NCBI RefSeq assembly: GCF_024213555.1
Contig: NZ_JANAVO010000020.1
Span: 1 to 64,000 of the forward strand
Reading direction: 5' to 3'
From: Allokutzneria sp. A3M-2-11 16
GTDB taxonomy: Bacteria > Actinomycetota > Actinomycetes > Mycobacteriales > Pseudonocardiaceae
Length of the DNA: 64,000 nucleotides
Numbering within the stretch: position 1 is the stretch's first letter; each line of letters opens with the position of its first letter. Of this stretch, positions 16,384 to 24,426 are shown in pieces. Made by a program: the position numbers and the translations under genes. The notes under the pieces are model-generated. The model did no database searches. It was not told the origin of the DNA and saw only the letters and a program-made list of their open reading frames with translations.

Positions 16384-16585
16384 CCGAGCCAGATGCACGG
16401 ATGAACAGACCGCACCCGCACTCCCCGCGAAGGAAGATCATGATGGACTGGCTGAGCCGATCGATGGTGAGGGACTGGAGTACTGGCGTCGGGCGTGCGC
16501 CACCATGCCGCCCATGACGGCCGAGGCGATCGAGCGGCTTGCCGTTGTCCTCCGCAGGATCGACCAGAGACGCCGCACCCAGTAA
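16373..16585 (+). CDS. Small AICE protein after the translocase
   Basis: A 70-residue soluble protein from ATG 16373 (MAANRARCTDEQ), overlapping the translocase stop by 11 bases and preceded by GAGGAG. The C-terminal half is a charged helix (TAEAIERLAVVLRRIDQRR). It is the last gene of the transfer operon, followed 4 bases later by a strong terminator. No family recognised. Confidence 0.6.
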   Translation: MAANRARCTDEQTAPALPAKEDHDGLAEPIDGEGLEYWRRACATMPPMTAEAIERLAVVLRRIDQRRRTQ

Positions 16586-16589
16586 AGGA

Positions 16590-16641
16590 CGACACAGAGA
16601 AGGGGACCTCCACGCCCGTGGAGGTCCCCTTCTCTGTGTCG
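16590..16641. terminator. Bidirectional terminator between transfer operon and integrase
   Basis: A perfect 25-bp inverted repeat with a 2-base loop (arms 16590-16614 and 16617-16641), placed 4 bases after the last transfer-operon stop and 5 bases before the integrase stop. It should end both converging transcripts. Confidence 0.9.
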
Positions 16642-16646
16642 TGTCT

Positions 16647-18185
16647 CTACTCAGCGGTGCCGCTGGGGTCTTCGGGGTCGTCGAACGTCAGCCGCTCGCG
16701 GTCGAAGACCCGTGCACCGGTCCGCGCGGCTGGCTTCAGGTACAGCACGTTCTTCTCCAACGCCGATGTCAGCATCGTCCGCCTCTCGCTGACGTCACCG
16801 TCGTCCCACTGCCGCGCGACCTCCTCCGGCGGCTGGGCCTCCACAGGGCCATCAGCGTTGCCGCCGGAAAGTTGATCCCGTTCCGCACGCAACCGCGCCA
16901 GATCAGCGGCCAGAGGCTTGTTCGCCCGGTCGAAGGCATCCAAGCGGATCTCACGTAGCCCGAGGCGTTCCGACAACGCCTCCTGAAGCTGTTCACACTC
17001 GCCGATCTCCGCACGGAGATCGGCAAGCCGATCGGCTACCCGTGCCCGAGCAGCGGCCACGGCCGAGGCGTGCCGGGAATCGGACTGCCGCGCGATCACC
17101 AACAGCCGCAACTCATGATCAATCGCGCGCCGGTCGCCGTAGACCTTGCCGCACCCGCGCCGCTGCTTGTTACAGAAGTACACCGCGCGCCGCTCCCCGG
17201 TGTCCTTGTACACGGTGTCTTTGGGGGCCGCTGACAACTTCATCCTGCACAGCCAGCACCGCAGAATCCCGGTGCCGATATAGCGTTCGCCGACCACCCG
17301 ACCGCGTCGCCGCGCGGCGTAGATCGCCCGTAGCCGCTCGAAATCCTCCGGGTCCACGATCGGATCGCCTTCCATCCGACCGACCAGCTTCCCGTCATGC
17401 TCGATCAACCCGGCATTCATCGGCCGCGACAACACAGACTTCACTGTGACGGCGATCCACTCACGCCCCAACGCCGTGCGCAGCCCAGCCGCGTTCCACT
17501 CGTTGGCGATCGTGCCTTGGCCGATCCCCGCCAACTGGGCATCGGTGCCCTCCCGCAGGGCCGTCCGCTCCCGCTCGACCTGATCGGCCGTGACGTCGGG
17601 GCGGTCCTTGTCCGTCTCCTCCGGCCCAGGGACCCATGCCAGGTCCTTGCCTGGCCACCCGAACCGGCGCGGGCCACCGAGGTACCCGGCGCCCTGTTCC
17701 CTCTTGGTGGCGAACCGTCGCTTGATCCTCCGCGACGTGTCATCCGAGGACTTGCATGCTTGGGCGACCTCGATCCGCAGAATGAACCGGTCGTCCGCCC
17801 TCGACAGATCCCGCTCACCATGCGCCGAGTAGATCTTGAACCCGCGTTCCCCGAGTTCGATCAACTTCTCCAAGTCGCGCGGCTGCCGGAACAACCGGTC
17901 GGTGTGCCAGACCACGATGCCGTCCGACTCGCCCGACTCCACACGCTCAAGCAGCCGCTCCCACCCCGGTCGCCGGACGCTGCGCTTCCACGCTGACAAG
18001 CCGTCCTTCAACTGCTCGCCCAGGCTCGCGCCGATCCGCTCGATCACCTTCCGGTTGTCGGCCCACTGCGTGTCGATCTTCTCCAGTTCACCCGTCTCCG
18101 GCACCCGCGACAACCGGCCGTAGGAGTCCAGCACCAACGGCCGATCGCCACCCTGACCTGCGCTAACATCGCGTTTACTGCCCAT
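16647..18185 (-). CDS. Large serine recombinase (AICE integrase)
   Basis: A 512-residue serine integrase. The resolvase domain starts with the catalytic serine in SYGRLS (Ser26) and continues with DGLSAWKRSVRRPGWERLL and VVWHTDRLFRQPRDLEKL. The recombinase domain follows (about 195-300: GTIANEWNAAGLRT...W...V.S.L..P.NAGL). Then comes a zinc ribbon (CWLCRMKL ... FCNKQRRGC) and a coiled-coil segment (about 380-440). It would integrate and, with a directionality factor, excise the element. Its start lies about 30-50 bp from the candidate attR, the usual arrangement. Start ATG 18185. Confidence 0.93.
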   Translation of the reverse strand: MGSKRDVSAGQGGDRPLVLDSYGRLSRVPETGELEKIDTQWADNRKVIERIGASLGEQLKDGLSAWKRSVRRPGWERLLERVESGESDGIVVWHTDRLFRQPRDLEKLIELGERGFKIYSAHGERDLSRADDRFILRIEVAQACKSSDDTSRRIKRRFATKREQGAGYLGGPRRFGWPGKDLAWVPGPEETDKDRPDVTADQVERERTALREGTDAQLAGIGQGTIANEWNAAGLRTALGREWIAVTVKSVLSRPMNAGLIEHDGKLVGRMEGDPIVDPEDFERLRAIYAARRRGRVVGERYIGTGILRCWLCRMKLSAAPKDTVYKDTGERRAVYFCNKQRRGCGKVYGDRRAIDHELRLLVIARQSDSRHASAVAAARARVADRLADLRAEIGECEQLQEALSERLGLREIRLDAFDRANKPLAADLARLRAERDQLSGGNADGPVEAQPPEEVARQWDDGDVSERRTMLTSALEKNVLYLKPAARTGARVFDRERLTFDDPEDPSGTAE

Positions 18186-18186
18186 G

Positions 18187-18238
18187 TGACGAGGTTATGA
18201 CAGCAAATGAGACCTCGCCAACGCGTCATTGGCGAAGT
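18187..18238. other. Candidate attR of the integrative element
   Basis: The interior arm (GTTATGACAGCAAATGAGACC, at 18194-18214 on the plus strand) is an inverted match of the left-end arm at 4920-4945. The outer part ends with GGCGAAGT (18231-18238), which repeats 4917-4924 in direct orientation. Joining the two ends in silico gives a near-palindromic site with arms of about 30 bp, as expected for a serine-integrase attP. TCGCCAA...TTGGCGA at 18215-18235 is itself a palindrome of the chromosomal repeat type, so the attB may have been such a repeat. Confidence 0.55.
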
Positions 18239-18362
18239 GCCTCGTTGAGGCTGGGCAGGCTTCTGGATCGCGCGCTCACCCTGCCCCCCGTAGACCCTGG
18301 TTGAACAGGCATTCTTTGGTCAGCCCACGCTTCTTCAGCTCTCGATCTCCGCATCCGGATTG

Positions 18363-18503
18363 CCCCGAACGACGCGTTTGGGGCGTTGGGTTCCCCGAAC
18401 GACCCGTTCAGGGCGTTAGCGGCCCCGAACGACCCGTTCAGGGCGCTCAAGTGCCTGAATGACTCGTTGAGGTACTTGAGCGCCCTCAATGACTCATTCA
18501 GCA
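18363..18503. repeat. Palindromic repeat array, 30-bp period (right side of AICE)
   Basis: Five ~21-bp palindromic units start at 18363, 18393, 18423, 18453 and 18483, exactly 30 bp apart. The first three are of the type CCCCGAACGACCCGTTCAGGG; the last two drift to GCCTGAATGACTCGTTGAGGT and CCCTCAATGACTCATTCAGCA. Units two and three are reverse complements of the 4851-4900 units. It is non-coding, though frames through it give repetitive short peptides. Confidence 0.8.
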
Positions 18504-18522
18504 CGTAAGCGCGGGGAGGGGG

Positions 18523-18930
18523 TTAGACGGCGCGGGGGTCGGGGGCGCGGTGGCGGGAGCGGCGGGATGGGCGGGCGAGTTGTTCGGGGATGGCGTCCTG
18601 CCACAGGGCGGAGACGGTTCGCCGCGACTGGTCGGCCTGGCGGTGTTCCTGGACGCTGCCGAGCAGTTCGAGGAACCGGTCGTGGGCGTTCTGCGGGTCG
18701 AAGCCGTCTGCGGCCAGGGACGCGCGCGCGGCGCGCAGGGCGGTCGCCACGGGATCGGAGTCCGGAGTGACGGAGAGTCGCGACTCGGTCTGCGCGGCCA
18801 CCGCCTCGAACTCGACCGCGATCAGCGCGGCAGCGGCGAACGGCAGCGGTTCGGTCGGGAGGCGCTCCAGCCCGGTCAGCGCGCGTTCGACCGCCCCCGT
18901 CAGGGCTTGAAGTGCGTCGTTCGTTACCAC
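18523..18930 (-). CDS. Hypothetical actinobacterial protein
   Basis: A 135-residue soluble, helical, Ala-rich protein from GTG 18930 with a basic tail (RPSRRSRHRAP). No signal, membrane helix or known motif. It is the first chromosomal gene beyond the right end of the integrated element. Codon bias is normal for the window, which supports it being real. Confidence 0.55.
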   Translation of the reverse strand: MVTNDALQALTGAVERALTGLERLPTEPLPFAAAALIAVEFEAVAAQTESRLSVTPDSDPVATALRAARASLAADGFDPQNAHDRFLELLGSVQEHRQADQSRRTVSALWQDAIPEQLARPSRRSRHRAPDPRAV

Positions 18931-19037
18931 CCTGGCGATCCTAGGGGCGGGCGCACGAGCACCGGGGGCAGCGCGGCGCGATGATCACCCATCCTGGACG
19001 AGCGGCCACCGGATCATGGGTAGCCGCACCACCGCGA

Positions 19038-19475
19038 TCACGCTCCGTCATCGAGGCGGGCGACCGTGCCCTGGGCGACCGCGCACAGCGTCGAAACGCC
19101 GGAGCTGTCCACGGTGGACAGGTCACAGCGGCAGACGACGCGGGTGCGCCCCGCACGGACCACCGAAGCGTGCGCGCGCAGCAGGACGCCGTCGGCCGGG
19201 CGCAGGTAGTCGATGGTGAAGCCGGAGGTCATCACGCGCGCCCCGGCCGCGGCGCCCGCGGCGAAGGTCAGCGCGTTGTCGGCCGCGTAGCCGAGCACGC
19301 CGCCGTGCAGGACGCCGTTCTGCTGGCGCAGCTCGTCGCGGATGTCGAGCTCCAGGGTCGCGGCGCCCTCGCCGAAGGCCGTGAGCCGGGAGCCGAGCAG
19401 CGCGCTGAACGGCTGGGCCGCCAGGACGCGCCGCGCGGTCTCCAGATCGGGGATGTCGTGCACGAGCCACCTCAC
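19038..19475 (-). CDS. PaaI-type hotdog-fold acyl-CoA thioesterase
   Basis: A 145-residue single hotdog domain. The active-site loop NGVLHGGVLGYAADNAL has the HGG and D of the PaaI/4HBT group, and TIDYLRPADGVLLRAHASV is the conserved sheet. It is expected to hydrolyse aryl- or acyl-CoA esters. It is divergent from a MarR gene, with an inverted repeat between them overlapping its start region, so MarR control is likely. GTG 19475 is given; a GTG at 19463 is possible. Confidence 0.85.
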   Translation of the reverse strand: MRWLVHDIPDLETARRVLAAQPFSALLGSRLTAFGEGAATLELDIRDELRQQNGVLHGGVLGYAADNALTFAAGAAAGARVMTSGFTIDYLRPADGVLLRAHASVVRAGRTRVVCRCDLSTVDSSGVSTLCAVAQGTVARLDDGA

Positions 19476-19492
19476 TTTGATAGTGAAGTGAG
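19471..19492. promoter_or_regulatory. Candidate MarR operator
   Basis: CTCACTT (19471-19477) and AAGTGAG (19486-19492) form a perfect inverted repeat with an 8-bp spacer, between the divergent thioesterase and MarR genes. The size fits a MarR dimer site. Confidence 0.6.
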
Positions 19493-19528
19493 CATTGCGA
19501 GCGCGTGGGTGTCTGTCAAGATCGACGC

Positions 19529-19954
19529 ATGCCCGAGCCCGATCAGCGCCTGTTCTTCCTGCTCCAGCGGGCGGCGCACCAGTTGCGCACGGTGGCCGAC
19601 CGGCGCTGCGTCGCCGCGGCCGGGATCACCACGGCGCAGCTCGGCGCGCTGTTCGCGGTGCGCGAGCGGCCGGGCGTCACCCAGCAACAGCTCGCCGCGG
19701 CGCTCGGGTTGCGCGAGTCCGCGGTCACCGCGCTGGTCGGCAGGCTCACCGCGGCCGGGCTGGTCACCAAGGGCACGCACCCGCGCGAGTACCGCGCCGT
19801 CGTGCTGGAGCTGACCGCGGACGGTGCCGCCGCGATCAGCGCCGCGCGACCGGAGATCGAGCGGTTCAACGCCGAGATGCGCGAGCTGCTCGGCGAGGAC
19901 GGGTTCACCGGGACGGCCGCCGCCCTCGACCGGCTCGCCCACTGGCGGCCCTGA
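19529..19954 (+). CDS. MarR family transcriptional regulator
   Basis: A 141-residue winged-helix regulator: dimerisation helix at 5-25, HTH at about 45-75 (VTQQQLAAALGLRESAVTALVGRLTAAGLV), wing around TKGTHPREYRAVVLELT. The start ATG 19529 (MPEPDQRLFFLLQRAA) fits the family better than the ORF start 24 bases upstream. It is divergent from the PaaI thioesterase across a palindrome and 22 bases upstream of the glycosidase, so it may control both. Confidence 0.88.
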   Translation: MPEPDQRLFFLLQRAAHQLRTVADRRCVAAAGITTAQLGALFAVRERPGVTQQQLAAALGLRESAVTALVGRLTAAGLVTKGTHPREYRAVVLELTADGAAAISAARPEIERFNAEMRELLGEDGFTGTAAALDRLAHWRP

Positions 19955-19976
19955 CCGGCCCCGCTACGGTGGGCCG

Positions 19977-22319
19977 GTGGACGATGATCTCGCTGGCCTG
20001 CCGATCGAGCGCAAAGTCCGGTTGCTGACCGGGAAAACCATGTGGCGCACGCATGCCGAGCCCGCCATCGGCCTGCGCGAGCTGGTGATGTCGGACGGCC
20101 CGATCGGGGTGCGCGGCGAGAAGTGGGACGAGCGCGACCACTCGCTGGCGCTGCCCTCCCCCAGCGCGCTCGCGGCCACCTGGGACGCCGAGCTGGTGCA
20201 CGGGCTCGCCGTGGCGCTTGCCGCGCAGGCCCGCCGCAAGGGCGTGGACGTCCTGCTCGCGCCCACGATCAACCTGCACCGTTCGCCGGTGACCGGGCGG
20301 CACTTCGAGTGCTTCTCCGAAGATCCGTTCCTGACCGCGCGGATCGGCGCGGCCTACATCCGGGGCGTGCAGTCCGGCGGGGTCGCGGCGTGCGCGAAGC
20401 ACTACGTGGCCAACGACTCCGAGACCGACCGGATGACGCTGGACGCCCGCGTGGACGAGCGCACGCTGCGCGAGCTGTACCTCGCGCCGTTCGAAGCGGC
20501 GGTCGAGGCGGGTGTGTGGGTGGTGATGGCGGCGTACAACGCGGTCAACGGCACGACGATGACCGAGAACCCGTTGCTCGCCGAGCCGTTGAAGGGCGAG
20601 TGGGGTTTCGACGGCGTGGTGGTCTCGGACTGGGGCGCGGTGCGCTCGGTCGCCGCGTCCGCGAACGCGCCGCAGGACCTGGTGATGCCCGGTCCGCGCA
20701 GCCACTGGAGCCTCGGGCTGGCCGAAGGGGTCCGGTCCGGCGAGGTGCCCGAATCGGCGCTGGACGAGAAGATCCGTCGTCTGCTGCGGCTCGCCTCGCG
20801 GGTCAGCGGCCCCTCGACCGTGGAGCCCGGCGACGATCGCGAGCTGCTTCGCTCGGCGGTGACGGCCAGCACGGTGTTGCTGCGCAACGAAGGCAACCTG
20901 CTTCCACTGTCCACTGTGGAGCGAGTCGCGGTGATCGGCCCCAATTCGGCGGCCGTGCGCTTCCAGGGCGGCGGCAGCGCGGAGGTCTACCCGACCGCCG
21001 TCGTGTCCCCTGTGGACGGCCTGCGCGCCGCGCTCGACGGCGTCGCCGAGGTCGTGCACTCCCCCGGCGTCCGCACGACCACCAAGCCGACTCCGCTGCA
21101 CCGGGGCAACTCCACCCACCCGGTCACGGGCGAGCCCGGACTGCTCGTGCGCGTGCTGGGCGCCGATGACGCGGAGCTGCTCACCGAACACCGGCTCACC
21201 GGCAGGCTGCCGGAACCCAGCCGCGCCACGGGTGAGGAAACCGTCGAGATCCAGGCCGTGCTGCACCCCGACGTCTCCGGCGACTGGCAGGTCTCCTTCG
21301 GCGCGTGGGGCCCGGTTTCCCTTGTGGTGGACGGGAAAACGCTCGTCGACGAGGTGATCGAGGTCGACACGGACGATCCCGCGACGCTCTTCCTCGACCC
21401 GACCTGGCGCACGGTCACCGTCCCCCTGGAAGCCGGTAAGCCCGCGCACATCGTGGCCCGCCGCCAGCTCTCCCCCGACTCCAGCCGCGCCTCCGTGCTC
21501 TCCGCCGACGCCCCGCACGGCGACCACGAGTTCGCCGAGGCCGTGGAACTGGCGCGCACGAGTGACGTCGCGGTGGTCGTGGTCGGCACCACCGACGAGT
21601 CGGAGAGCGAGGGGTCGGACCGGTCCACGCTCGCGTTGCCCGGCAGGCAGGACGAGCTGGTGCGCGCCGTGTGCGCGGCGAACCCCAGGACGGTGGTCGT
21701 GGTGAACTCCGGAGCCCCGGTGCTGCTGCCGTGGCGCGAGGACGTGCCCGCGATCGTGCTGAGCTGGCTGCCCGGCCAGGAGGCGGGCGCGGGGCTGGCC
21801 GACGTGCTGCTCGGCGCGGCGGAACCCGGCGGGCGGTTGCCGACGACCTGGCCCGCCGAGGACGTCTCGGCCGAGTCGGTCACGCCGGTGGACGGCAGGC
21901 TGGAGTACTCCGAGGGCCTGGACATCGGTCACCGCGGGTGGCTCCGGGACGGCGCCGAGCCCGCGTACTGGTTCGGGCACGGGCTGGGCTACACGTCGTG
22001 GGAGTACGAAGAAGTCCTTGTGGAGGAAGGAAATCGCGTGCGCGTACGGCTGACCAACACCGGGTCGCGGGCCGGACGCGAGGTCGTGCAGGTCTATCTC
22101 GCGCGGCCGTCCTCGAAGATCACGCGACCAGTGCGGTGGCTGGCCGGTTTCGCCGCCGTGACGGCCGCACCGGGCGTGACCGCCGAGGCCGTCGTGGACC
22201 TTCCGGACCGCGCCTTCCAGCACTGGGCTGACGATAAGTGGGAGCGGGAGCCCGGTCCGTTCGACATTTTGGTGGGTCACAGCGCGGGCGACATCAGGCT
22301 GCGGGCGGCGTCCTGGTAG
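19977..22319 (+). CDS. Beta-glucosidase, glycoside hydrolase family 3
   Basis: A 780-residue GH3 enzyme without a signal peptide, so probably cytoplasmic. The GH3 N-terminal barrel holds GVDVLLAPTINLHRSPVTGRHFE, CAKHYVANDSET and the nucleophile Asp in VVVSDWGAV. A PA14-type insert (about 400-520) interrupts the C-terminal alpha/beta domain, which includes VVVVGTTDESESEGSDR. A fibronectin-III-like end (VRLTNTGSRAGREVVQVYL) follows. This layout is the common beta-glucosidase type that cleaves terminal beta-linked sugars. GTG 19977 (MDDDLAGLPIERKV) is chosen; it follows the MarR stop by 22 bases. Confidence 0.92.
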   Translation: MDDDLAGLPIERKVRLLTGKTMWRTHAEPAIGLRELVMSDGPIGVRGEKWDERDHSLALPSPSALAATWDAELVHGLAVALAAQARRKGVDVLLAPTINLHRSPVTGRHFECFSEDPFLTARIGAAYIRGVQSGGVAACAKHYVANDSETDRMTLDARVDERTLRELYLAPFEAAVEAGVWVVMAAYNAVNGTTMTENPLLAEPLKGEWGFDGVVVSDWGAVRSVAASANAPQDLVMPGPRSHWSLGLAEGVRSGEVPESALDEKIRRLLRLASRVSGPSTVEPGDDRELLRSAVTASTVLLRNEGNLLPLSTVERVAVIGPNSAAVRFQGGGSAEVYPTAVVSPVDGLRAALDGVAEVVHSPGVRTTTKPTPLHRGNSTHPVTGEPGLLVRVLGADDAELLTEHRLTGRLPEPSRATGEETVEIQAVLHPDVSGDWQVSFGAWGPVSLVVDGKTLVDEVIEVDTDDPATLFLDPTWRTVTVPLEAGKPAHIVARRQLSPDSSRASVLSADAPHGDHEFAEAVELARTSDVAVVVVGTTDESESEGSDRSTLALPGRQDELVRAVCAANPRTVVVVNSGAPVLLPWREDVPAIVLSWLPGQEAGAGLADVLLGAAEPGGRLPTTWPAEDVSAESVTPVDGRLEYSEGLDIGHRGWLRDGAEPAYWFGHGLGYTSWEYEEVLVEEGNRVRVRLTNTGSRAGREVVQVYLARPSSKITRPVRWLAGFAAVTAAPGVTAEAVVDLPDRAFQHWADDKWEREPGPFDILVGHSAGDIRLRAASW

Positions 22320-22330
22320 GAAAGCGCACC

Positions 22331-23041
22331 ATGAGAACGATCCGACTGGTCGCGGTCGCGGCCGCACTGGCACTGGCGGGCACCGCGTGCGGCGGGGGCG
22401 GCGGGGGCTCCACCACTCCCGCCGGGCCCGGCGGCAACGACGGTGCGACCGCCCCGGAGACGACGAAGAAGCCGCAGACCTTCGCCGACCTACCGGGCGA
22501 GGCGCTCACCTTCCAGGGGAGCTCGCGCAGGGGGGTCAACAAGGCCAAGGTCTCGGTCAAGGTCCTCAAGACGGAGTGGACGGACGACTACACCGGCCAC
22601 ATCAAGCCCGCGCCCGCCGGGTCCACCTTCCTCAAGGTGTACTTCGCGGTCGCCTCGGCCGACCCGGCCGTGGAGGTCGAGGACTTCGGCCCGCGCGACC
22701 TGAACGCGCGGTGGGCCACCTCGCAGGCGCCGTCCGTCCAGTGCCCCACCGGTGCGTACAACCCCATCTTCGTCACGGGGTACTGCCACGTGGAGACCGA
22801 GATGGGCACCACGAACCTGGCCCCGCTCGCCGGCGACTGGGCCAAGGAGGTCTTCCACTCCTCGCACAGCGTCGACGCGCAGATCAAGCCGAACACCGCC
22901 TACGTGACGCTCGGCCTGTACAAGATCCCGGACGCGGTCAAGGGCGACCTCTCCGTCTGCGCCTCCGGCATGCACAAGACCGGCTCGGAACAGGGCACCC
23001 CGTGGCCCTGCCAGAAGCTGCAGCTCCCGCCGCGCCCCTGA
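22331..23041 (+). CDS. Secreted lipoprotein with Ig-like fold, DUF4352-like
   Basis: A 236-residue lipoprotein. The signal peptide ends in a lipobox (LALAGTAC, Cys about 19), followed by a Gly/Thr/Pro-rich linker and a beta-rich domain (about 65-230) resembling DUF4352-type extracellular folds (VSVKVLKTEW... FLKVYFAVASAD). Function unknown; probably anchored to the outer face of the membrane. ATG 22331 lies 11 bases after the glycosidase stop and may be co-transcribed. Confidence 0.75.
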   Translation: MRTIRLVAVAAALALAGTACGGGGGGSTTPAGPGGNDGATAPETTKKPQTFADLPGEALTFQGSSRRGVNKAKVSVKVLKTEWTDDYTGHIKPAPAGSTFLKVYFAVASADPAVEVEDFGPRDLNARWATSQAPSVQCPTGAYNPIFVTGYCHVETEMGTTNLAPLAGDWAKEVFHSSHSVDAQIKPNTAYVTLGLYKIPDAVKGDLSVCASGMHKTGSEQGTPWPCQKLQLPPRP

Positions 23042-23054
23042 GCGCCCGACAGGT

Positions 23055-23092
23055 TCTGACCGCGCGGTCCATTCTCTGACCGTGCGGTCAGA
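23055..23092. promoter_or_regulatory. Surviving TetR-type operator pair
   Basis: TCTGACCGTGCGGTCAGA (23075-23092) is a perfect 8+2+8 palindrome covering the GTG start of the broken TetR gene. A second, imperfect copy (TCTGACCGCGCGGTC) lies 20 bp upstream at 23055-23069. Such TGACCG-NN-CGGTCA sites are typical self-repression sites of TetR regulators. Confidence 0.6.
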
Positions 23093-23590
23093 ACCTACCT
23101 TCATCGAGCGGCAGCGGCGCGCGCAGGTCCTGGCGGGCGCCGCCGCGTGCATCGCCGAGCACGGCTACGGCAAGACCTCGCTGTCCCTGATCGCGAAGCG
23201 GATCGGCGTCAGCAAAGGCGTGCTGCTGGGCCTGGGCTCCAGCCGCTTCGCCCCGACCACCCTGGGTGGGCTGGACCTGGGGCCCGCGCTCAACATCGCG
23301 AGCGCGAAGGCGCTCGGTGTCGTGGTGCGGAAGGCGTTCGGCGGCGTGGTCGGCGAACTGCGCGGCAAGCTCGGGCTGCGGCCCGGAAACGCGCCGGAAC
23401 CGTTGGTGCTGCACGGTTTCAGCCCGTCCGTGGTGCCACTTCCGGCGGCCGGGTTCTGGTGGCCGCCCACCCGGGAGGACTGGACGCCACCGCGCGAGCT
23501 GGTCGCGCTCGTCCTGGCCGTCGGCGCGAGGCGATCGCCACGCGATTGTCCACAGAGGACGGTGCGGCGGCGGTCACTTCGGCTCTGGCA
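23082..23590 (+). pseudogene. Chimeric remnant: TetR N-terminus joined to glycosyltransferase pieces
   Basis: The first ~52 codons (23082-23237) are a TetR DNA-binding domain (VLAGAAACIAEHGYGKTSLSLIAKRIGVSKG). In the same frame it switches abruptly to a stretch resembling the middle of a family-1 (YjiC/macrolide-type) glycosyltransferase (LRGKLGLRP... LVLHGFSPSVVPLP... FWWPPTREDWTPPRELVA, to about 23500). A C-terminal GT fragment (EAIATRLSTEDGAAAVTSAL, about 23526-23590) follows in another frame. The TetR ligand domain and most of the glycosyltransferase are gone. The open frame continues only as antisense of the next gene. Confidence 0.6.
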
Positions 23591-24365
23591 GCGGTTCGCC
23601 GGTCTCCAGCAGCGTCTTGAGGCTCGACAGCAGCGGCAGCCAGCCCTCGCTCACCATGCCGAGCAGGGTGCTGTCCGGCCCGAAGCCGTCGTGCAACACG
23701 GTGAGCTTGACCAGCTCGCCGGCGGGCTCCAGGTCGAAGCTCACCTTGGAGCGCGGTTCGGCGTTGAGCGCCGCGGCCGTCTCGGCGTCGATCTTCTGCT
23801 CGGCGACGAACTCCGGCGTGAAGCTGTGCCAGGTGTAGGACAGCCTGCGGTACGGATCGGACTCCAGCACCACCTGCTCCGGGCCGGACATCCGCACGTC
23901 GCCCATCACCCAGGTCACCCGCGAACCCTTCGCCCAGTCCGTCTCGAAGGTGACGCCCCAGTACCGGCTGGTGAAGGCGGGATCGGTGAGCGCCTGCCAC
24001 AGGCGCTCCGGCGTGGTCTTGATGTAGGTGGTGTAGCTGAACTCGGTGTCGCTCATGGTTTCCTGCTCCAATGCGGTCTTGAGATCGGCCAGCGCTCGCA
24101 CACGGGCCCTGGCGTACTGGCCGATCCAGCGATCGGCGATGGCGTTGATCGGCTCGGCGTTGAGGTAGTGCAACTTCTCCCGCCCCCTGCGCGCGGTGAC
24201 CACCAGGCCCGCCGCCTCCAGCAGCGCCAGGTGCTTGCTGACCGACTGCCGGGCCATGTCCAGCCCGGAGCACAGCTCGCGCAGCGTCTGCCCGTTGCGC
24301 GCGTTCAGGCTGTCCAGCAGGCGCCGCCTGCTGGCGTCGCCGAGCGCCTTGAACACCTCGTCCAT
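23574..24365 (-). CDS. ArsR-type HTH fused to SRPBCC (AHSA1) domain
   Basis: A 264-residue fusion. Residues 1-95 are an ArsR winged helix (FKALGDASRRRLLDSLNARNGQTLRELCSGLDMARQSVSKHLALLEAAGLV). Residues about 115-260 are an AHSA1/START-like ligand-binding domain (YIKTTPERLWQALTDPAFTSRYWGVTFE). It probably senses a hydrophobic ligand in the SRPBCC cavity. ATG 24365 is chosen; the frame upstream covers operator-like repeats. It follows an MFS pump gene in the same direction, with two palindromes in the 61-bp gap, suggesting joint control. Confidence 0.85.
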   Translation of the reverse strand: MDEVFKALGDASRRRLLDSLNARNGQTLRELCSGLDMARQSVSKHLALLEAAGLVVTARRGREKLHYLNAEPINAIADRWIGQYARARVRALADLKTALEQETMSDTEFSYTTYIKTTPERLWQALTDPAFTSRYWGVTFETDWAKGSRVTWVMGDVRMSGPEQVVLESDPYRRLSYTWHSFTPEFVAEQKIDAETAAALNAEPRSKVSFDLEPAGELVKLTVLHDGFGPDSTLLGMVSEGWLPLLSSLKTLLETGEPLPEPK

Positions 24366-24378
24366 CGCGTCTCCCAAT

Positions 24379-24425
24379 ATGCAGCCTTCCGGCTGCCTGA
24401 AATATAGGCAGCTGTTTGGCTGCAT
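24379..24425. promoter_or_regulatory. Duplicated ArsR-type operator
   Basis: Two related 20-bp inverted repeats: ATGCAGCCTTCCGGCTGCCT (24379-24398) and AGGCAGCTGTTTGGCTGCAT (24406-24425), 27 bp apart. Both have GCAGC/GCTGC arms and lie between the MFS pump and the ArsR-SRPBCC gene. Confidence 0.6.
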
Positions 24426-24426
24426 G

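Noticed and set aside
23574-24407. Continuation of the TetR-like plus-strand frame to 24407
   Set aside because: Beyond about 23590 it is only the antisense of the ArsR-SRPBCC gene, with low-complexity sequence.
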